Source of the DNA: Streptomyces sp. Mut1
GTDB taxonomy: Bacteria > Actinomycetota > Actinomycetes > Streptomycetales > Streptomycetaceae
Direction of reading: 5' to 3'
NCBI RefSeq assembly: GCF_030719295.1
Contig: NZ_CP120997.1
Span: forward strand, 5,831,001-5,895,000
Length of the DNA: 64,000 bases
The notes under the pieces are model-generated. The model did no database searches. It was not told the origin of the DNA and saw only the letters and a list, made by a program, of their open reading frames with translations. The position numbers and the translations under genes were made by a program. This document shows, in pieces, positions 28,359 through 37,904 of the stretch (positions are counted from its first letter, which is position 1; each line of letters starts with the position of its first letter).

Positions 28359-30062
28359 ATGGCCCAGGTCCAGCGCATGTCCCGATTGATGATCAAGACA
28401 CTGCGCGACGACCCGGCGGACGCCGAGACGCTCAACCACAAGCTCCTCGTCCGAGCCGGCTACGTACGACGCACCGCGGCCGGAATCTGGTCCTGGCTGC
28501 CGCTCGGCAAGAAGGTCCTGGAGAACATCACCCGCGTGGTCCGCGAGGAGATGGACGCCATCGGCGGCCAGGAGGTCCTGCTCCCCGCGCTGCTGCCCAA
28601 GGAGTCGTACGAGGCGAGCGGCCGCTACGACGAGTACGGCGACCTGCTGTTCCGCCTCAGGGACCGCAAGGGCGCCGACTACCTCCTCGGCCCCACCCAC
28701 GAGGAGATCTTCACCCAGGTCGTCAAGGACATGTGCTCGTCCTACAAGGACCTGCCCGTCATCCTGTACCAGATCCAGACGAAGTACCGCGACGAGGCCC
28801 GCCCCCGGGCCGGTGTGCTGCGCGGCCGCGAGTTCCAGATGAAGGACTCGTACTCGTTCGACACCACCGACGAGGGCCTGGTCGAGGCGTACCGGCTGCA
28901 CCGCGCCGCCTACATCCGGATCTTCGAGCGGCTCGGCCTCGACCACCGCATCGTCTCCGCGGTCTCCGGTGCCATGGGCGGCTCCGCCTCCGAGGAGTTC
29001 CTGGCGCCCGCGCCCGCCGGCGAGGACACCTTCGTCGACTGCCCGAGCTGCGACTACGCGGCCAACACCGAGGCCGTGACCTTCAACGCCACCCCGGGCG
29101 ACGCCTCGGGTGTGGGCGCCGTCGAGGAGCTGGACACCCCCGACACCCCGACCATCGAGACCCTGGCCGCCCACCTCGGCGTGGAGGCCTCCGCCACCCT
29201 GAAGAACCTCCTGGTCAAGATCGACGGCGAGATCGTCGCCGTGGGCGTGCCCGGTGACCGCGAGGTCGACCTCGGCAAGCTCGGCGAGCACCTGGCGCCC
29301 GCCGTGGTCGAGCTGGTCACCGCCGAGGACTTCGTGGGCCGCCCCGACCTGGTGCGCGGCTACGTCGGCCCGCAGGGCCTGGAGAAGGTCCGCTACATCG
29401 CCGACCCCCGCGTCGCCGCCGGCACCGCCTGGATCACCGGCGCCAACAAGGACGGCAAGCACGCGAAGAACGTCGTCGCGGGCCGCGACTTCGAGGTGGA
29501 CGACTACCTCGACGTCGTCGTCGTCGAGGCGGGCGACCCCTGCCCCAAGTGCGGCACCGGCCTCCAGGTCGACCGCGCCATCGAGATCGGCCACATCTTC
29601 CAGCTCGGCCGCAAGTACGCCGACATCTTCGCGCTCGACGTGCTCGGCCGGCAGGGCAAGCCCGTCCGCGTCACGATGGGCTCGTACGGCATCGGCGTCT
29701 CCCGTGCCGTGGCCGCCCTCGCCGAGCAGACCGCCGACGAGAAGGGCCTGTGCTGGCCCCGCGAGGTCGCCCCGGCCGATGTGCACGTGGTCGCCGCGGG
29801 CAAGGCGCTCCAGACGGAACTGGCCCTCGACGTCTCCGAGAAGCTGGGCGCCGCCGGGCTGCGGGTCCTGGTCGACGACCGCGCGGGCGTCTCGCCCGGC
29901 GTGAAGTTCACCGACTCCGAGCTGATCGGCGTCCCGCAGATCCTGGTCGCGGGCCGCCGCTCGGCCGAAGGCGTCCTGGAGCTGAAGGACCGCCGTACCG
30001 GCGAGCGCGAGGAGCTGACCGTCGACGAGGCGATCGCCCGCCTGACGGAGCAGCAGGGCTGA
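28359..30062 (+). CDS. proS: prolyl-tRNA synthetase, bacterial type with editing domain
   Basis: A 567-residue class-II synthetase that charges tRNA-Pro. Motif 1 to 3 regions are visible: [46 protein letters not shown] and the C-terminal [18 protein letters not shown]. An inserted YbaK-like editing domain lies at about residues 230-390 ([42 protein letters not shown]). A C-terminal anticodon-binding domain (about 470-567) ends the protein. AGGAG precedes the ATG. Confidence 0.97.
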   Translation: MAQVQRMSRLMIKTLRDDPADAETLNHKLLVRAGYVRRTAAGIWSWLPLGKKVLENITRVVREEMDAIGGQEVLLPALLPKESYEASGRYDEYGDLLFRLRDRKGADYLLGPTHEEIFTQVVKDMCSSYKDLPVILYQIQTKYRDEARPRAGVLRGREFQMKDSYSFDTTDEGLVEAYRLHRAAYIRIFERLGLDHRIVSAVSGAMGGSASEEFLAPAPAGEDTFVDCPSCDYAANTEAVTFNATPGDASGVGAVEELDTPDTPTIETLAAHLGVEASATLKNLLVKIDGEIVAVGVPGDREVDLGKLGEHLAPAVVELVTAEDFVGRPDLVRGYVGPQGLEKVRYIADPRVAAGTAWITGANKDGKHAKNVVAGRDFEVDDYLDVVVVEAGDPCPKCGTGLQVDRAIEIGHIFQLGRKYADIFALDVLGRQGKPVRVTMGSYGIGVSRAVAALAEQTADEKGLCWPREVAPADVHVVAAGKALQTELALDVSEKLGAAGLRVLVDDRAGVSPGVKFTDSELIGVPQILVAGRRSAEGVLELKDRRTGEREELTVDEAIARLTEQQG

Positions 30063-30067
30063 TCCAT

Positions 30068-30111
30068 GCGGAGGGGCCCCGCACGGAACATCCCGTGCGG
30101 GGCCCCTCCGC
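30068..30111. terminator. bidirectional terminator between proS and the convergent gene
   Basis: A perfect 19-bp stem with a 6-nt loop (30068-30086 with 30093-30111) sits between the proS stop (30062) and the minus-strand stop at 30117. Confidence 0.92.
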
Positions 30112-30116
30112 TTGAC

Positions 30117-31040
30117 CTACAGCCAGCCTGCGAACTCCAGCGTCACTTCGCCCTCCTGGCGGCGCCCGGCCCTCAGGGCCCGGGTGCCCGACTCCACGGC
30201 GCGGAAGAGCGTCCAGCCGTGCAGCCGCTGCTGGTCCACGTCCAGCGAGTCCGCGAGCTTCTTGACCCGGCGCCGGGCCGTCGTCGCGCCGGCGGGCGAG
30301 GCGATCAGATCCTCGACCCGGTCCCGGACCAGCCGCGCCAGATCGTAGGCCCGCTCGCCGACCAGCGGCTCCGGCCCGACCGTCAGCCAGGGCGCCCGCT
30401 CGCCCGCGAGCACCTTGCTCTGCCGGAAGTTGCCGTGCAGCAGCAGCGTCTCGGGGGAGTGGGCGACCAGCTCGTCCCGGGCCGCCAGCGCCGCCGTCAC
30501 CAGGGGCTCCAGCGCGGGGTCGGCAGCGGCGGCGGCGCGCATCGCGTCCGTGCGCCGCCCGGTCCGCTCGGCGACCGTCTCGAAGGAGTGGCCGGCCGGC
30601 GGCTCCACCCACAGCCGCCGCACCGTCCCCGCCGCCTCCAGCAGCGCCTTCGCCTCGGGCAGCGAACGCAGCGACATCTCCGGGTGCAGCCGTTCCAGCA
30701 GCAGCGCGCCCTCGACGGGCCGCGCGCCGTCGGCGGGATCGAGCAGCCGCACCGCGCCCCAGCCGTTCCAGTGCGCCAGCGCGGCCGCTTCGAGGGCGGG
30801 CGCGGCGCCGGACGGGGCGAGCTTCAGGGCTGCCGGGGTGCCGTCGGACCCCCGCACCAGCAGGACCAGACTGCTGCGCCCGCCGGGGGCGGCGACCCGC
30901 TCCACGGCCGGTGCGCGTCCGGTCGCGGCCAGCGCCTGCTCGGTCAGTGCGTCGAGCCCCGCGAGCCATTGACCGGCGGCCGTATCCCCGTACGACTCGC
31001 CGAGCGCTCGCACCAGACGCTGCGGCGGTTCAAAACCCAT
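30117..31040 (-). CDS. aminoglycoside-phosphotransferase-fold protein lacking catalytic residues (probable pseudokinase)
   Basis: A 307-residue protein with the APH(6)/hydroxyurea-kinase fold. The N-lobe keeps the ATP-anchoring pair K73 (AALKLAP) and E84. In the C-lobe the catalytic loop is LLLHGNFRQSKVL, where N204 replaces the catalytic Asp and K209 replaces the metal-binding Asn. The second metal Asp is also lost: G222 in TVGPEPLVGERAYDLARL. The rest of the kinase scaffold is intact, so it is not a broken gene. It may bind nucleotide or a ligand without phosphate transfer. It is the last gene of a minus-strand run after a DUF4439 gene, 29 bp apart. Annotation pipelines would call it a phosphotransferase. 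Confidence 0.8.
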   Translation of the reverse strand: MGFEPPQRLVRALGESYGDTAAGQWLAGLDALTEQALAATGRAPAVERVAAPGGRSSLVLLVRGSDGTPAALKLAPSGAAPALEAAALAHWNGWGAVRLLDPADGARPVEGALLLERLHPEMSLRSLPEAKALLEAAGTVRRLWVEPPAGHSFETVAERTGRRTDAMRAAAAADPALEPLVTAALAARDELVAHSPETLLLHGNFRQSKVLAGERAPWLTVGPEPLVGERAYDLARLVRDRVEDLIASPAGATTARRRVKKLADSLDVDQQRLHGWTLFRAVESGTRALRAGRRQEGEVTLEFAGWL

Positions 31041-31069
31041 ACGTGCCGTGTTCCCTTTCAGAGCCTTCT

Positions 31070-31540
31070 TCAGTGCGCCGCGCCCGCCTCGGTCTTCGTA
31101 CCGGTCCCGGTCTTCGTCCTTGCCCGCTCGGCGAGCCCGGGAAAGGGTACGCCGCTGCCCCGCCAGCGCACCGCGCGCACCGCGGCCTCGCGCAACGCGT
31201 CCGCCGCGCTGCGCCGCAGCTCCCCGTCGGCGGCCCGGACCAGGTCGGAGTAGACGTAGGCCACCCGGTCCTCCAGGACGGCGGCCAGCCGCACCGCGGC
31301 CGCCGAGTCCGGCACCGCGAACGGCAGAGCGTACGCGGCGTCCGCCGCCACCGGTTCACCGCCCAGGTCCCGGACCGTGCGCACCAGGGCGTCCCGGCGG
31401 GCGCGGTGGGCCTGGTGCGCGGATGTGGCCTCGGCGCGGCGGGCCGAGGCGACGCGGCCGCCCGCCACCCCGTAGCCGTAGACCGCCGCGTGCTCGGCGG
31501 CCAGCGCCGCCTGGGCCGCTTCCAGCGTGCCGTCGCTCAT
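31070..31540 (-). CDS. DUF4439 ferritin-like domain protein
   Basis: A 156-residue, alanine-rich, all-helical cytoplasmic protein. It has the DUF4439 pattern LAAEHAAVYGYGVAGGR...A...H..RRDALV, with repeated E/H residues in helix 1 and helix 2 (EHAAVYGY, HQAHRARRDAL) that recall ferritin-like di-metal sites. Function is unknown; metal binding is family-level inference. The C-terminal tail is a TKTGTGTKT low-complexity stretch. The ATG overlaps the stop of the lipoprotein gene (ATGA), so the two are coupled. Confidence 0.8.
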   Translation of the reverse strand: MSDGTLEAAQAALAAEHAAVYGYGVAGGRVASARRAEATSAHQAHRARRDALVRTVRDLGGEPVAADAAYALPFAVPDSAAAVRLAAVLEDRVAYVYSDLVRAADGELRRSAADALREAAVRAVRWRGSGVPFPGLAERARTKTGTGTKTEAGAAH

Positions 31541-32076
31541 GCGGGGGTCTCCTTGGCCAGTTCGGTCAGCAGGTAGGCGTGGGCCGAGCAGGCGGCGGCC
31601 ACCGAGGCGAGCAGCCGGGCCAGTTCCCCGGGCGCCTCCAGGAGCAGCGCGGTGTACGCGTCGGCCGCGGCGCGTTCCGCGGCGGCCAGTTCCTTGACCG
31701 CGGCGGCGGGGCCGGCGGCCCGGGAGCGGGCCGTGCCGAGCGCCGGCGCCGCGCCGGGCGTGACGGCCTTCAGATGGGCGCGGACCGCGTCACGCAGGGG
31801 GGTGAGGGCGGTGGCCGTCGACGGATGGGCCGTGAGCACGTGTTCGTACCCGGCCAGCAGGGTCGCCGTGGTGCGGGACGCGCTGGTGCGCAGCGCCTTC
31901 TCCGTGCGTACCGACGACGTCCCGTCGGCCGCGGTCCGGGCCCCGCTGTGCGCGGAGCCCTTGCGGCCCGAGCCCGTGTCGTCCGTGTCGCCTCCGCAGC
32001 CCGCCAGCACCGCGCCGACGGCGAACGCGCCCGTCGCCGTGAGCGCGCCCCTGCGCGTCGTCCCCGTACGCCGCAC
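31537..32076 (-). CDS. Tat-type lipoprotein with ferritin-like helical domain
   Basis: A 179-residue protein from a GTG preceded by AAGGAGAAC. The leader RRTGTTRRGALTATGAFAVGAVLAGC has a twin-arginine motif and an LAGC lipobox, so it is probably exported folded by Tat and lipid-anchored. A Ser/Gly/Asp linker follows, then a helical bundle with an E/A-rich pattern (VKELAAAERAAADAYTALLLEAPGELARLLASVAAACSAHAYLLTEL), similar to its DUF4439 neighbour. Role unknown; a surface metal-related function is inferred. The upstream interval is shared with the divergent rimP gene. Confidence 0.75.
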   Translation of the reverse strand: MRRTGTTRRGALTATGAFAVGAVLAGCGGDTDDTGSGRKGSAHSGARTAADGTSSVRTEKALRTSASRTTATLLAGYEHVLTAHPSTATALTPLRDAVRAHLKAVTPGAAPALGTARSRAAGPAAAVKELAAAERAAADAYTALLLEAPGELARLLASVAAACSAHAYLLTELAKETPA

Positions 32077-32196
32077 TTGTTCTCCTTCGGGCTGGATCTG
32101 TTGTGACTGGATCTGTCCGGAAGTGATCACCCTTGGTGAGCGTACCCGCGCCCCCGGGACCGGCTGACAGCAACACCCCTTGCGACCGGATACCCT

Positions 32197-32225
32197 TTGA
32201 CCAGACACACGAGGATCCCCACAAC
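32197..32225 (+). promoter_or_regulatory. candidate promoter of the rimP-nusA operon
   Basis: TTGACC (32197-32202), a 17-bp spacer and CACAAC (32220-32225) would start RNA near 32232, about 20 nt before rimP. Promoter by motif only. Confidence 0.35.
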
Positions 32226-32252
32226 AGCACACGCGGCCGAGGAGTCACCCGG

Positions 32253-32750
32253 ATGAGCACCACCCAGAGCGAGAAGCTGCGCGGGCTGGTCGAACCGCTC
32301 GTCAGCGCCGAGCAGCTGGAGCTGGAAGAGATCGAAGTGTCCCGGGCCGGCCGTCGCCGGGTGCTGCGGATCGTGGTGGATTCCGAGGAGGGCGTCGAGC
32401 TCGACGCCTGTGCGGAACTGAGCCGCGCGATCTCCGCGAAGCTGGACGAGACCGACGCGATGGGTGAGGACGAGTACGTCCTGGAGGTCAGTTCCCCCGG
32501 TGCCGACCGCCCGCTGACGGAGCACCGCCACTACGTACGCGCCACCGGCCGGCTGGCCAGGCTGACGCTGCGTGAGGGCGGGGAGCTGGTGGCCCGCATC
32601 CAGGCCGTGGACGAGGACGGTCTCGACCTGGAGGTGCCGGGCGTCAAGGGCCGCAGGCCCACCGCCCGCCGGATCACCTTCGGCGAGATCGCCAAGGCCC
32701 GTGTGGAGCTGGAATTCAACCGCAAGGACAAGAAGGAAGAGGAGGCGTAG
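32253..32750 (+). CDS. rimP: ribosome maturation factor RimP
   Basis: A 165-residue protein needed for 30S subunit maturation. It has the RimP pattern [40 protein letters not shown], then [14 protein letters not shown], then a C-terminal SH3-like part ([19 protein letters not shown]). The tail is a lysine/glutamate-rich KDKKEEEA. The ATG at 32253 has GAGGAG about 9 nt upstream. It is followed by nusA after 2 bp, the conserved rimP-nusA-rnpM-infB order. Confidence 0.95.
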   Translation: MSTTQSEKLRGLVEPLVSAEQLELEEIEVSRAGRRRVLRIVVDSEEGVELDACAELSRAISAKLDETDAMGEDEYVLEVSSPGADRPLTEHRHYVRATGRLARLTLREGGELVARIQAVDEDGLDLEVPGVKGRRPTARRITFGEIAKARVELEFNRKDKKEEEA

Positions 32751-32752
32751 CC

Positions 32753-33793
32753 GTGGACATCGATGTGAAGCTTCTGAAGGGCTTGGCGCAGGACAAGGAG
32801 ATCCCGTTCGACGTCCTCGTCGAAGCGATCGAGTCGGCCCTCCTCATCGCGTACCACCGCACGGACGGCAGCCACCGCAGGGCGCGTGTGGAGCTGGACG
32901 AGCGCGGCCATGTGACGGTCTGGGCCAAGGAGGACCCGGCCGATCTGGAGGAGGGGCAGGAGCCCAAGGAGTTCGACGACACCCCGTCGGGCTTCGGCCG
33001 GATCGCCGCCACCACCGCCAAGCAGGTCATCCTCCAGCGGCTGCGCGACGCCGAGGACGACCGCACGTTCGGCGAGTACGCGGGCCACGAGGGCGATGTC
33101 GTGACCGGCGTCGTCCAGCAGGGCAAGGACCCGAAGAACGTCCTGGTCGACATCGGCAAGCTGGAGGCCATCCTCCCGGTGCAGGAGCAGGTGCCGGGCG
33201 AGGAGTACACCCACGGCCTGCGGCTGCGCACCTACGTCGTGCGCGTCGCCAAGGGCGTGCGCGGCCCCTCGGTCACGCTGTCGCGGACCCACCCCAACCT
33301 GGTGAAGAAGCTCTTCGCGCTGGAGGTCCCGGAGATCGCCGACGGTTCCGTCGAGATCTGCGCGATCGCCCGCGAGGCCGGCCACCGCACCAAGATCGCC
33401 GTCCGTTCCACCCGCTCCGGGCTCAATGCCAAGGGCGCCTGCATCGGCCCGATGGGCGGACGCGTGCGCAATGTGATGGCCGAGCTGCACGGCGAGAAGA
33501 TCGACATCGTGGACTGGTCGGACGACCCGGCCGAGATGGTCGCCAACGCGCTGTCGCCCGCTCGGGTGAGCGAGGTCGAGGTCGTTGACCTCGGTGCCCG
33601 TTCCGCCCGGGTGACCGTGCCGGACTACCAGCTCTCGCTGGCGATCGGCAAGGAGGGGCAGAACGCCCGCCTCGCCGCCCGCCTCACCGGCTGGCGCATC
33701 GACATCCGCCCGGACACCGAGACCGACGCCGAGCGCGATGTCGCCGACCGCGAGCGCGCCGAGCGGGCCCGGGAGCGCTCCGAGCGGCGCTGA
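32753..33793 (+). CDS. nusA: transcription termination/antitermination factor NusA
   Basis: A 346-residue NusA of the short actinobacterial type. Order: N-terminal RNAP-binding domain (about 1-110, [27 protein letters not shown]), S1 domain (about 110-180, [39 protein letters not shown]), then two KH domains (about 230-340, [41 protein letters not shown] and [23 protein letters not shown]). The E. coli C-terminal acidic repeats are missing, as in other actinobacteria. It modulates pausing, termination and antitermination. The GTG start is 2 bp after the rimP stop. Confidence 0.96.
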   Translation: MDIDVKLLKGLAQDKEIPFDVLVEAIESALLIAYHRTDGSHRRARVELDERGHVTVWAKEDPADLEEGQEPKEFDDTPSGFGRIAATTAKQVILQRLRDAEDDRTFGEYAGHEGDVVTGVVQQGKDPKNVLVDIGKLEAILPVQEQVPGEEYTHGLRLRTYVVRVAKGVRGPSVTLSRTHPNLVKKLFALEVPEIADGSVEICAIAREAGHRTKIAVRSTRSGLNAKGACIGPMGGRVRNVMAELHGEKIDIVDWSDDPAEMVANALSPARVSEVEVVDLGARSARVTVPDYQLSLAIGKEGQNARLAARLTGWRIDIRPDTETDAERDVADRERAERARERSERR

Positions 33794-33914
33794 AGCGGCG
33801 CCCGGAGGCGGCCGCGGGGAATAGATCACGTCCCCGCGCCGCTGAGATCACGACAACGTACGTTCGATTTTTGCCCCAAAGGGGTGAGGTCGGTGCGGGG
33901 AGGTAGACTTAAAC

Positions 33915-34193
33915 GTGTCTGGCCGGACGCATGCCCGCGCTTGCCCTGAGCGAACCTGTGTGGGATGCCGGGAGCGGGCGGCCAAGAGCGAGCTGCTGCG
34001 CATCGTGGCGGACGAGGGCGCCTGCGCCCCCGATCCTCGCGGTACGCTGCCCGGCCGGGGTGCTTACGTGCACCCCGTCCCCGACTGTCTGGACCTGGCG
34101 GTTCGCCGCCGGGCATTCCCCCGGGCCTTCAAGGCCAAGGGGCCGTTCGACCCCACCGCGGTACAGCGGTTCGTCGAGCGGGTGACACCGTAA
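33915..34193 (+). CDS. rnpM: YlxR/RnpM family RNA-binding protein (RNase P modulator)
   Basis: A 92-residue YlxR (DUF448) protein with the family hallmark PERTCVGCRERAAKSELLRIV and GRGAYVHP...C...A.RR.AFPRAF. YlxR has been renamed RnpM in Bacillus, where it binds and modulates RNase P RNA. The GTG start has GGGGAGG 11 nt upstream. It lies between nusA and infB as usual. Confidence 0.9.
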   Translation: MSGRTHARACPERTCVGCRERAAKSELLRIVADEGACAPDPRGTLPGRGAYVHPVPDCLDLAVRRRAFPRAFKAKGPFDPTAVQRFVERVTP

Positions 34194-34258
34194 GAAATGA
34201 ACGGCACGGGTCCCCGTGCGGTCAGGTACCTCGCGAGTTGGAAGTAGGTCGAGATTGC

Positions 34259-34291
34259 GATGAGCACTCGATGAGTACGCGATGAGTACGC
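34259..34291 (+). repeat. three tandem 11-bp repeats in the infB leader
   Basis: GATGAGCACTC (34259-34269) is followed by two identical GATGAGTACGC units (34270-34280 and 34281-34291). They lie in the 147-bp gap between rnpM and infB, with no reading frame of note. Confidence 0.7.
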
Positions 34292-34306
34292 CCATGAAGT
34301 AGCGAC

Positions 34307-34327
34307 GGTCCGGCGGTAACCCGGACC
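34307..34327 (+). other. infB leader hairpin
   Basis: GGTCCGG and CCGGACC form a 7-bp stem with a 7-nt loop whose 3' arm ends 3 nt before the infB ribosome site AAGGAG (34331-34336). A role in translation or RNA decay is inferred. Confidence 0.5.
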
Positions 34328-34340
34328 TAAAAGGAGCGAA

Positions 34341-37300
34341 GTGGCTAAGGTCCGGGTATACGAACTCGCCAAGGAGTTCGGGGTTGAGAGCAAGGTCGTC
34401 ATGGCCAAGCTCCAAGAACTCGGTGAATTCGTCCGTTCGGCGTCCTCGACGATCGAGGCGCCGGTCGTACGCAAGTTGACTGACGCACTGCAGGGGCCCG
34501 GCGGCAACGCCGGCAAGCCCGCTGCCAAGCCCGGCGCGCCCCGCAAGGCCGCGCCCGCCAAGCCCGCGGCGCCCTCCCCGGCCGCCGCGGCACGTCCCGC
34601 TGCCCCGAAGCCCGGCGCCCCGGCCCCCAAGCCGGCCGCCGCCGAGGCCCCCGCGAGCAGCGCCCCCTCCACCCCGTCGGCTCCGGCCGCCGGCCCGCGT
34701 CCGGGCCCCAAGCCCGCGCCGAAGGCCGCCCCGGTCACGCCGGTGCCCGCCGCCGAGTTCTCGGCTCCGGCGCCGGCCCAGCCGGCCGCGCCGCAGCAGC
34801 AGGCACCGCGCCCCGCCGGCGGCGCCACCCCGGGTCCCCGTCCCGCCCGTCCGGCTCCGGCCGGTCAGCGCGACGGGGGCCGCGACGGTGGTCAGCGTGA
34901 CGGCGGCCGCGACGGTGGCCGTGGCGGCGAGCGCCCCGCGCGTCCCGCCGGCCAGGGCGCCCCGCGCCCCGGCGGCGCACGTCCGGCCGGTCCCCGTCCG
35001 GGCAACAACCCCTTCACCTCCGGTGGCTCGACGGGCATGTCCCGTCCGCAGGCACCCCGTCCCGGCGGCGCCCCGCGTCCCGGTGGCGGCCAGGAGCGTC
35101 CCGGCGCCCCGCGTCCGCAGGGCGGCCCCGGTGGCGCCCCGCGCCCGCAGGGGCAGGGCGGTGCCCGTCCGACTCCGGGCGGCATGCCCCGTCCGCAGGC
35201 CCCCCGTCCCGGCGGTGGCCCCGGTGGTAACCGTCCGAACCCGGGCATGATGCCGCAGCGTCCCGCTGCCGGCCCGCGTCCCGGTGGTGGCCCCGGCGCA
35301 GGCCGCGGTCCCGGTGGCGGCGGTCGTCCCGGCGGCGGCGCGGGCCGTCCCGGTGGCGGTGGCTTCGCGGGCCGTCCGGCCGGTCCCGGCGGCGGTGGCG
35401 GCGGTTTCGCCGGCCGTCCCGGTGGCGGCGGTGGCGGCGCGGGCCGTCCCGGTGGTGGCGGTGGCTTCGGCGGCCGTCCCGGTTTCGGTGGCCGTCCCGG
35501 CGGTCCCGGTGGCCGTGGTGGCACGCAGGGCGCCTTCGGCCGTCCCGGCGGTCCCGCGCGTCGTGGCCGCAAGTCGAAGCGGCAGAGGCGCCAGGAGTAC
35601 GAGGCCATGCAGGCCCCGTCGGTCGGCGGCGTGATGCTGCCTCGCGGCAACGGACAGTCCGTCCGCCTGTCGCGCGGTGCCTCGCTCACCGACTTCGCCG
35701 AGAAGATCAACGCCAACCCGGCGTCGCTCGTCGGCGTGATGATGAACCTCGGCGAGATGGTCACTGCCACGCAGTCCGTCTCCGACGAGACGCTGAAGCT
35801 CCTCGCGGACGAGATGAACTTCGTCCTGGAGATCGTCAGCCCGGAGGAGGAGGACCGCGAGCTTCTCGAGTCCTTCGACATCGAGTTCGGCGAGGACGAG
35901 GGCGGCGACGAGGCCATGCAGCCGCGTCCGCCGGTCGTGACCGTCATGGGTCACGTCGACCACGGTAAGACCCGGCTCCTCGACGCCATCCGCAAGACGA
36001 ACGTCATCGCGGGCGAGGCCGGCGGCATCACCCAGCACATCGGTGCCTACCAGGTCTCCTCGGAGGTCAACGGCGAGGACCGCCGGATCACCTTCATCGA
36101 CACCCCGGGTCACGAGGCGTTCACCGCCATGCGTGCCCGTGGTGCGAAGTCCACCGACATCGCGATCCTCGTGGTCGCGGCCAACGACGGTGTGATGCCC
36201 CAGACGATCGAGGCGCTGAACCACGCCAAGGCGGCCGACGTGCCGATCGTGGTCGCGGTCAACAAGATCGACGTCGAGGGCGCGGACCCGACCAAGGTGC
36301 GCGGTCAGCTCACCGAGTTCGGTCTGGTGGCCGAGGAGTACGGCGGCGACACGATGTTCGTCGACATCTCCGCCAAGCAGGGCCTCAACATCGAGGCTCT
36401 CCTGGAGGCCGTCGTCCTCACCGCCGACGCCTCGCTCGACCTGCGGGCCAACCCGGAGCAGGACGCGCAGGGCATCGCGATCGAGTCCCACCTCGACCGC
36501 GGCCGCGGTGCCGTCGCGACCGTCCTGGTCCAGCGAGGGACGCTGCGGGTCGGCGACACGATGGTGGTCGGCGACGCCTACGGCCGTGTCCGCGCGATGC
36601 TCGACGACAAGGGCGAGAACGTCGAGGAAGCGGGTCCCTCGACCCCCGTCCTCGTGCTGGGTCTCACCAACGTCCCGGGCGCCGGCGACAACTTCCTGGT
36701 GGTCGACGAGGACCGTACGGCCCGTCAGATCGCCGAGAAGCGTGCCGCCCGCGAGCGCAACGCCAACTTCGCCCGCAAGGGTGTCCGGTTCTCCCTGGAG
36801 AACCTGGACGAGGCGCTCAAGGCCGGTCTGGTCCAGGAACTCAACCTCATCATCAAGGGCGACGCGTCCGGTTCGGTGGAGGCTCTCGAGTCCTCGCTGC
36901 TCCAGCTCGACGTCGGCGAAGAGGTCGACATCCGGGTCCTGCACCGCGGTGTGGGTGCGGTCACCGAGTCGGACATCGACCTGGCGACCGGCTCCGACGC
37001 CATCGTGATCGGCTTCAACGTGCGCGCCGCCGGGCGTGCGCAGCAGATGGCCGACCGCGAGGGTGTGGACGTCCGGTACTACTCGGTCATCTACCAGGCG
37101 ATCGAGGAGATCGAGGCGGCCCTCAAGGGCATGCTCAAGCCGGAGTACGAAGAGGTCGAGCTGGGTACGGCGGAGATCCGCGAGATCTTCCGCTCGTCCA
37201 AGCTGGGCAACATCGCCGGTGTGCTCGTCCGGTCCGGCGAGGTCAAGCGCAACACCAAGGCGCGCCTGCTGCGCGACGGCAAGGTCGTCGCGGAGAACCT

Positions 37301-37448
37301 CACCATCTCCGGTCTGCGCCGCTTCAAGGACGACGTCACCGAGATCCGCGAAGGCTTCGAGGGCGGTATCAACCTCGGAAACTTCAACGACATCAAGATC
37401 GACGACGTCATCGCGACGTACGAGATGCGCGAGAAGCCGCGAGGCTGA
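34341..37448 (+). CDS. infB: translation initiation factor IF-2
   Basis: A 1035-residue IF-2, which delivers initiator tRNA to the ribosome. The N-terminal IF2_N domain is residues 1-55 ([26 protein letters not shown]). A long disordered region (about 60-410) of P/A-rich then G/R/P-rich repeats (GGRPGG, RPGGGG) follows. The G domain starts at GHVDHGKT (about 537-544), with [19 protein letters not shown] and SAK motifs. Domains II to IV end in the fMet-tRNA-binding C-terminus. AAGGAG precedes the GTG start. The G/R-rich tract resembles RGG-type RNA-binding disorder. Confidence 0.97.
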   Translation: MAKVRVYELAKEFGVESKVVMAKLQELGEFVRSASSTIEAPVVRKLTDALQGPGGNAGKPAAKPGAPRKAAPAKPAAPSPAAAARPAAPKPGAPAPKPAAAEAPASSAPSTPSAPAAGPRPGPKPAPKAAPVTPVPAAEFSAPAPAQPAAPQQQAPRPAGGATPGPRPARPAPAGQRDGGRDGGQRDGGRDGGRGGERPARPAGQGAPRPGGARPAGPRPGNNPFTSGGSTGMSRPQAPRPGGAPRPGGGQERPGAPRPQGGPGGAPRPQGQGGARPTPGGMPRPQAPRPGGGPGGNRPNPGMMPQRPAAGPRPGGGPGAGRGPGGGGRPGGGAGRPGGGGFAGRPAGPGGGGGGFAGRPGGGGGGAGRPGGGGGFGGRPGFGGRPGGPGGRGGTQGAFGRPGGPARRGRKSKRQRRQEYEAMQAPSVGGVMLPRGNGQSVRLSRGASLTDFAEKINANPASLVGVMMNLGEMVTATQSVSDETLKLLADEMNFVLEIVSPEEEDRELLESFDIEFGEDEGGDEAMQPRPPVVTVMGHVDHGKTRLLDAIRKTNVIAGEAGGITQHIGAYQVSSEVNGEDRRITFIDTPGHEAFTAMRARGAKSTDIAILVVAANDGVMPQTIEALNHAKAADVPIVVAVNKIDVEGADPTKVRGQLTEFGLVAEEYGGDTMFVDISAKQGLNIEALLEAVVLTADASLDLRANPEQDAQGIAIESHLDRGRGAVATVLVQRGTLRVGDTMVVGDAYGRVRAMLDDKGENVEEAGPSTPVLVLGLTNVPGAGDNFLVVDEDRTARQIAEKRAARERNANFARKGVRFSLENLDEALKAGLVQELNLIIKGDASGSVEALESSLLQLDVGEEVDIRVLHRGVGAVTESDIDLATGSDAIVIGFNVRAAGRAQQMADREGVDVRYYSVIYQAIEEIEAALKGMLKPEYEEVELGTAEIREIFRSSKLGNIAGVLVRSGEVKRNTKARLLRDGKVVAENLTISGLRRFKDDVTEIREGFEGGINLGNFNDIKIDDVIATYEMREKPRG

Positions 37449-37465
37449 CCCGTACCTCAACAGTC

Positions 37466-37504
37466 GGGGCCGGTCGACGGGACGTATTTCCGTCGATCGG
37501 CCCC
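37466..37504 (+). terminator. intrinsic terminator after infB
   Basis: A 15-bp stem (37466-37480 with 37490-37504) with one G-U wobble and a 9-nt loop starts 18 bp after the stop. Confidence 0.75.
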
Positions 37505-37585
37505 GGCCGTTCCGTGTACGGTTCTTGTGTCCCCGCCGATGATCGGTGGGGCGCGAACCCGAACCGGCGGGACATCCGGACATAC

Positions 37586-37882
37586 ATGTATGTGGGGACA
37601 CTGTCCTTCGACCTGCTTCTCGGCGACGTACGGTCGCTGAAGGAGAAGCGCTCCCTGGTCCGTCCGATCGTCGCCGAGCTCCAGCGCAAGTACGCGGTGA
37701 GCGTGGCGGAGACGGGCGGGCAGGACCTCCATCGCAGGGCCGAGATCGGCCTGGCCGTGGTCTCCGGGGACACCCGGCACCTCACAGACGTACTCGACCG
37801 GTGCGAGCGCCTCGTCGCCGCCCGGCCGGAAGTGGAGCTGCTGTCCGTACGACGGCGGCTGCACAGCGACGAAGACGATTGA
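37586..37882 (+). CDS. DUF503 (YlxP-like) small conserved protein
   Basis: A 98-residue protein beginning MYVGTLSFDLLLGDVRSLKEKRSLVRPIVAELQRKYAVSVAETG, the DUF503/YlxP pattern. It is commonly found between infB and rbfA. Function is not established; the small alpha/beta fold and the company of rbfA suggest a ribosome link. The ATG at 37586 was chosen because the family starts at MYVG; an in-frame upstream start at 37514 adds a non-conserved arginine-rich leader. Its 3' end is 22 bp before rbfA. Confidence 0.85.
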   Translation: MYVGTLSFDLLLGDVRSLKEKRSLVRPIVAELQRKYAVSVAETGGQDLHRRAEIGLAVVSGDTRHLTDVLDRCERLVAARPEVELLSVRRRLHSDEDD

Positions 37883-37904
37883 GCAAGGCGAAGGAGACGG
37901 ACCA

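Noticed and set aside
33874..33884. CCCCAAAGGGG hairpin after nusA as a terminator
   Set aside because: A 4-bp stem is too weak, and rnpM and infB are normally co-transcribed with nusA.
33909..37601. A 1230-codon minus-strand frame opposite infB
   Set aside because: A mirror of the repetitive infB region. The product is a T/G/A-rich low-complexity chain with no domain.
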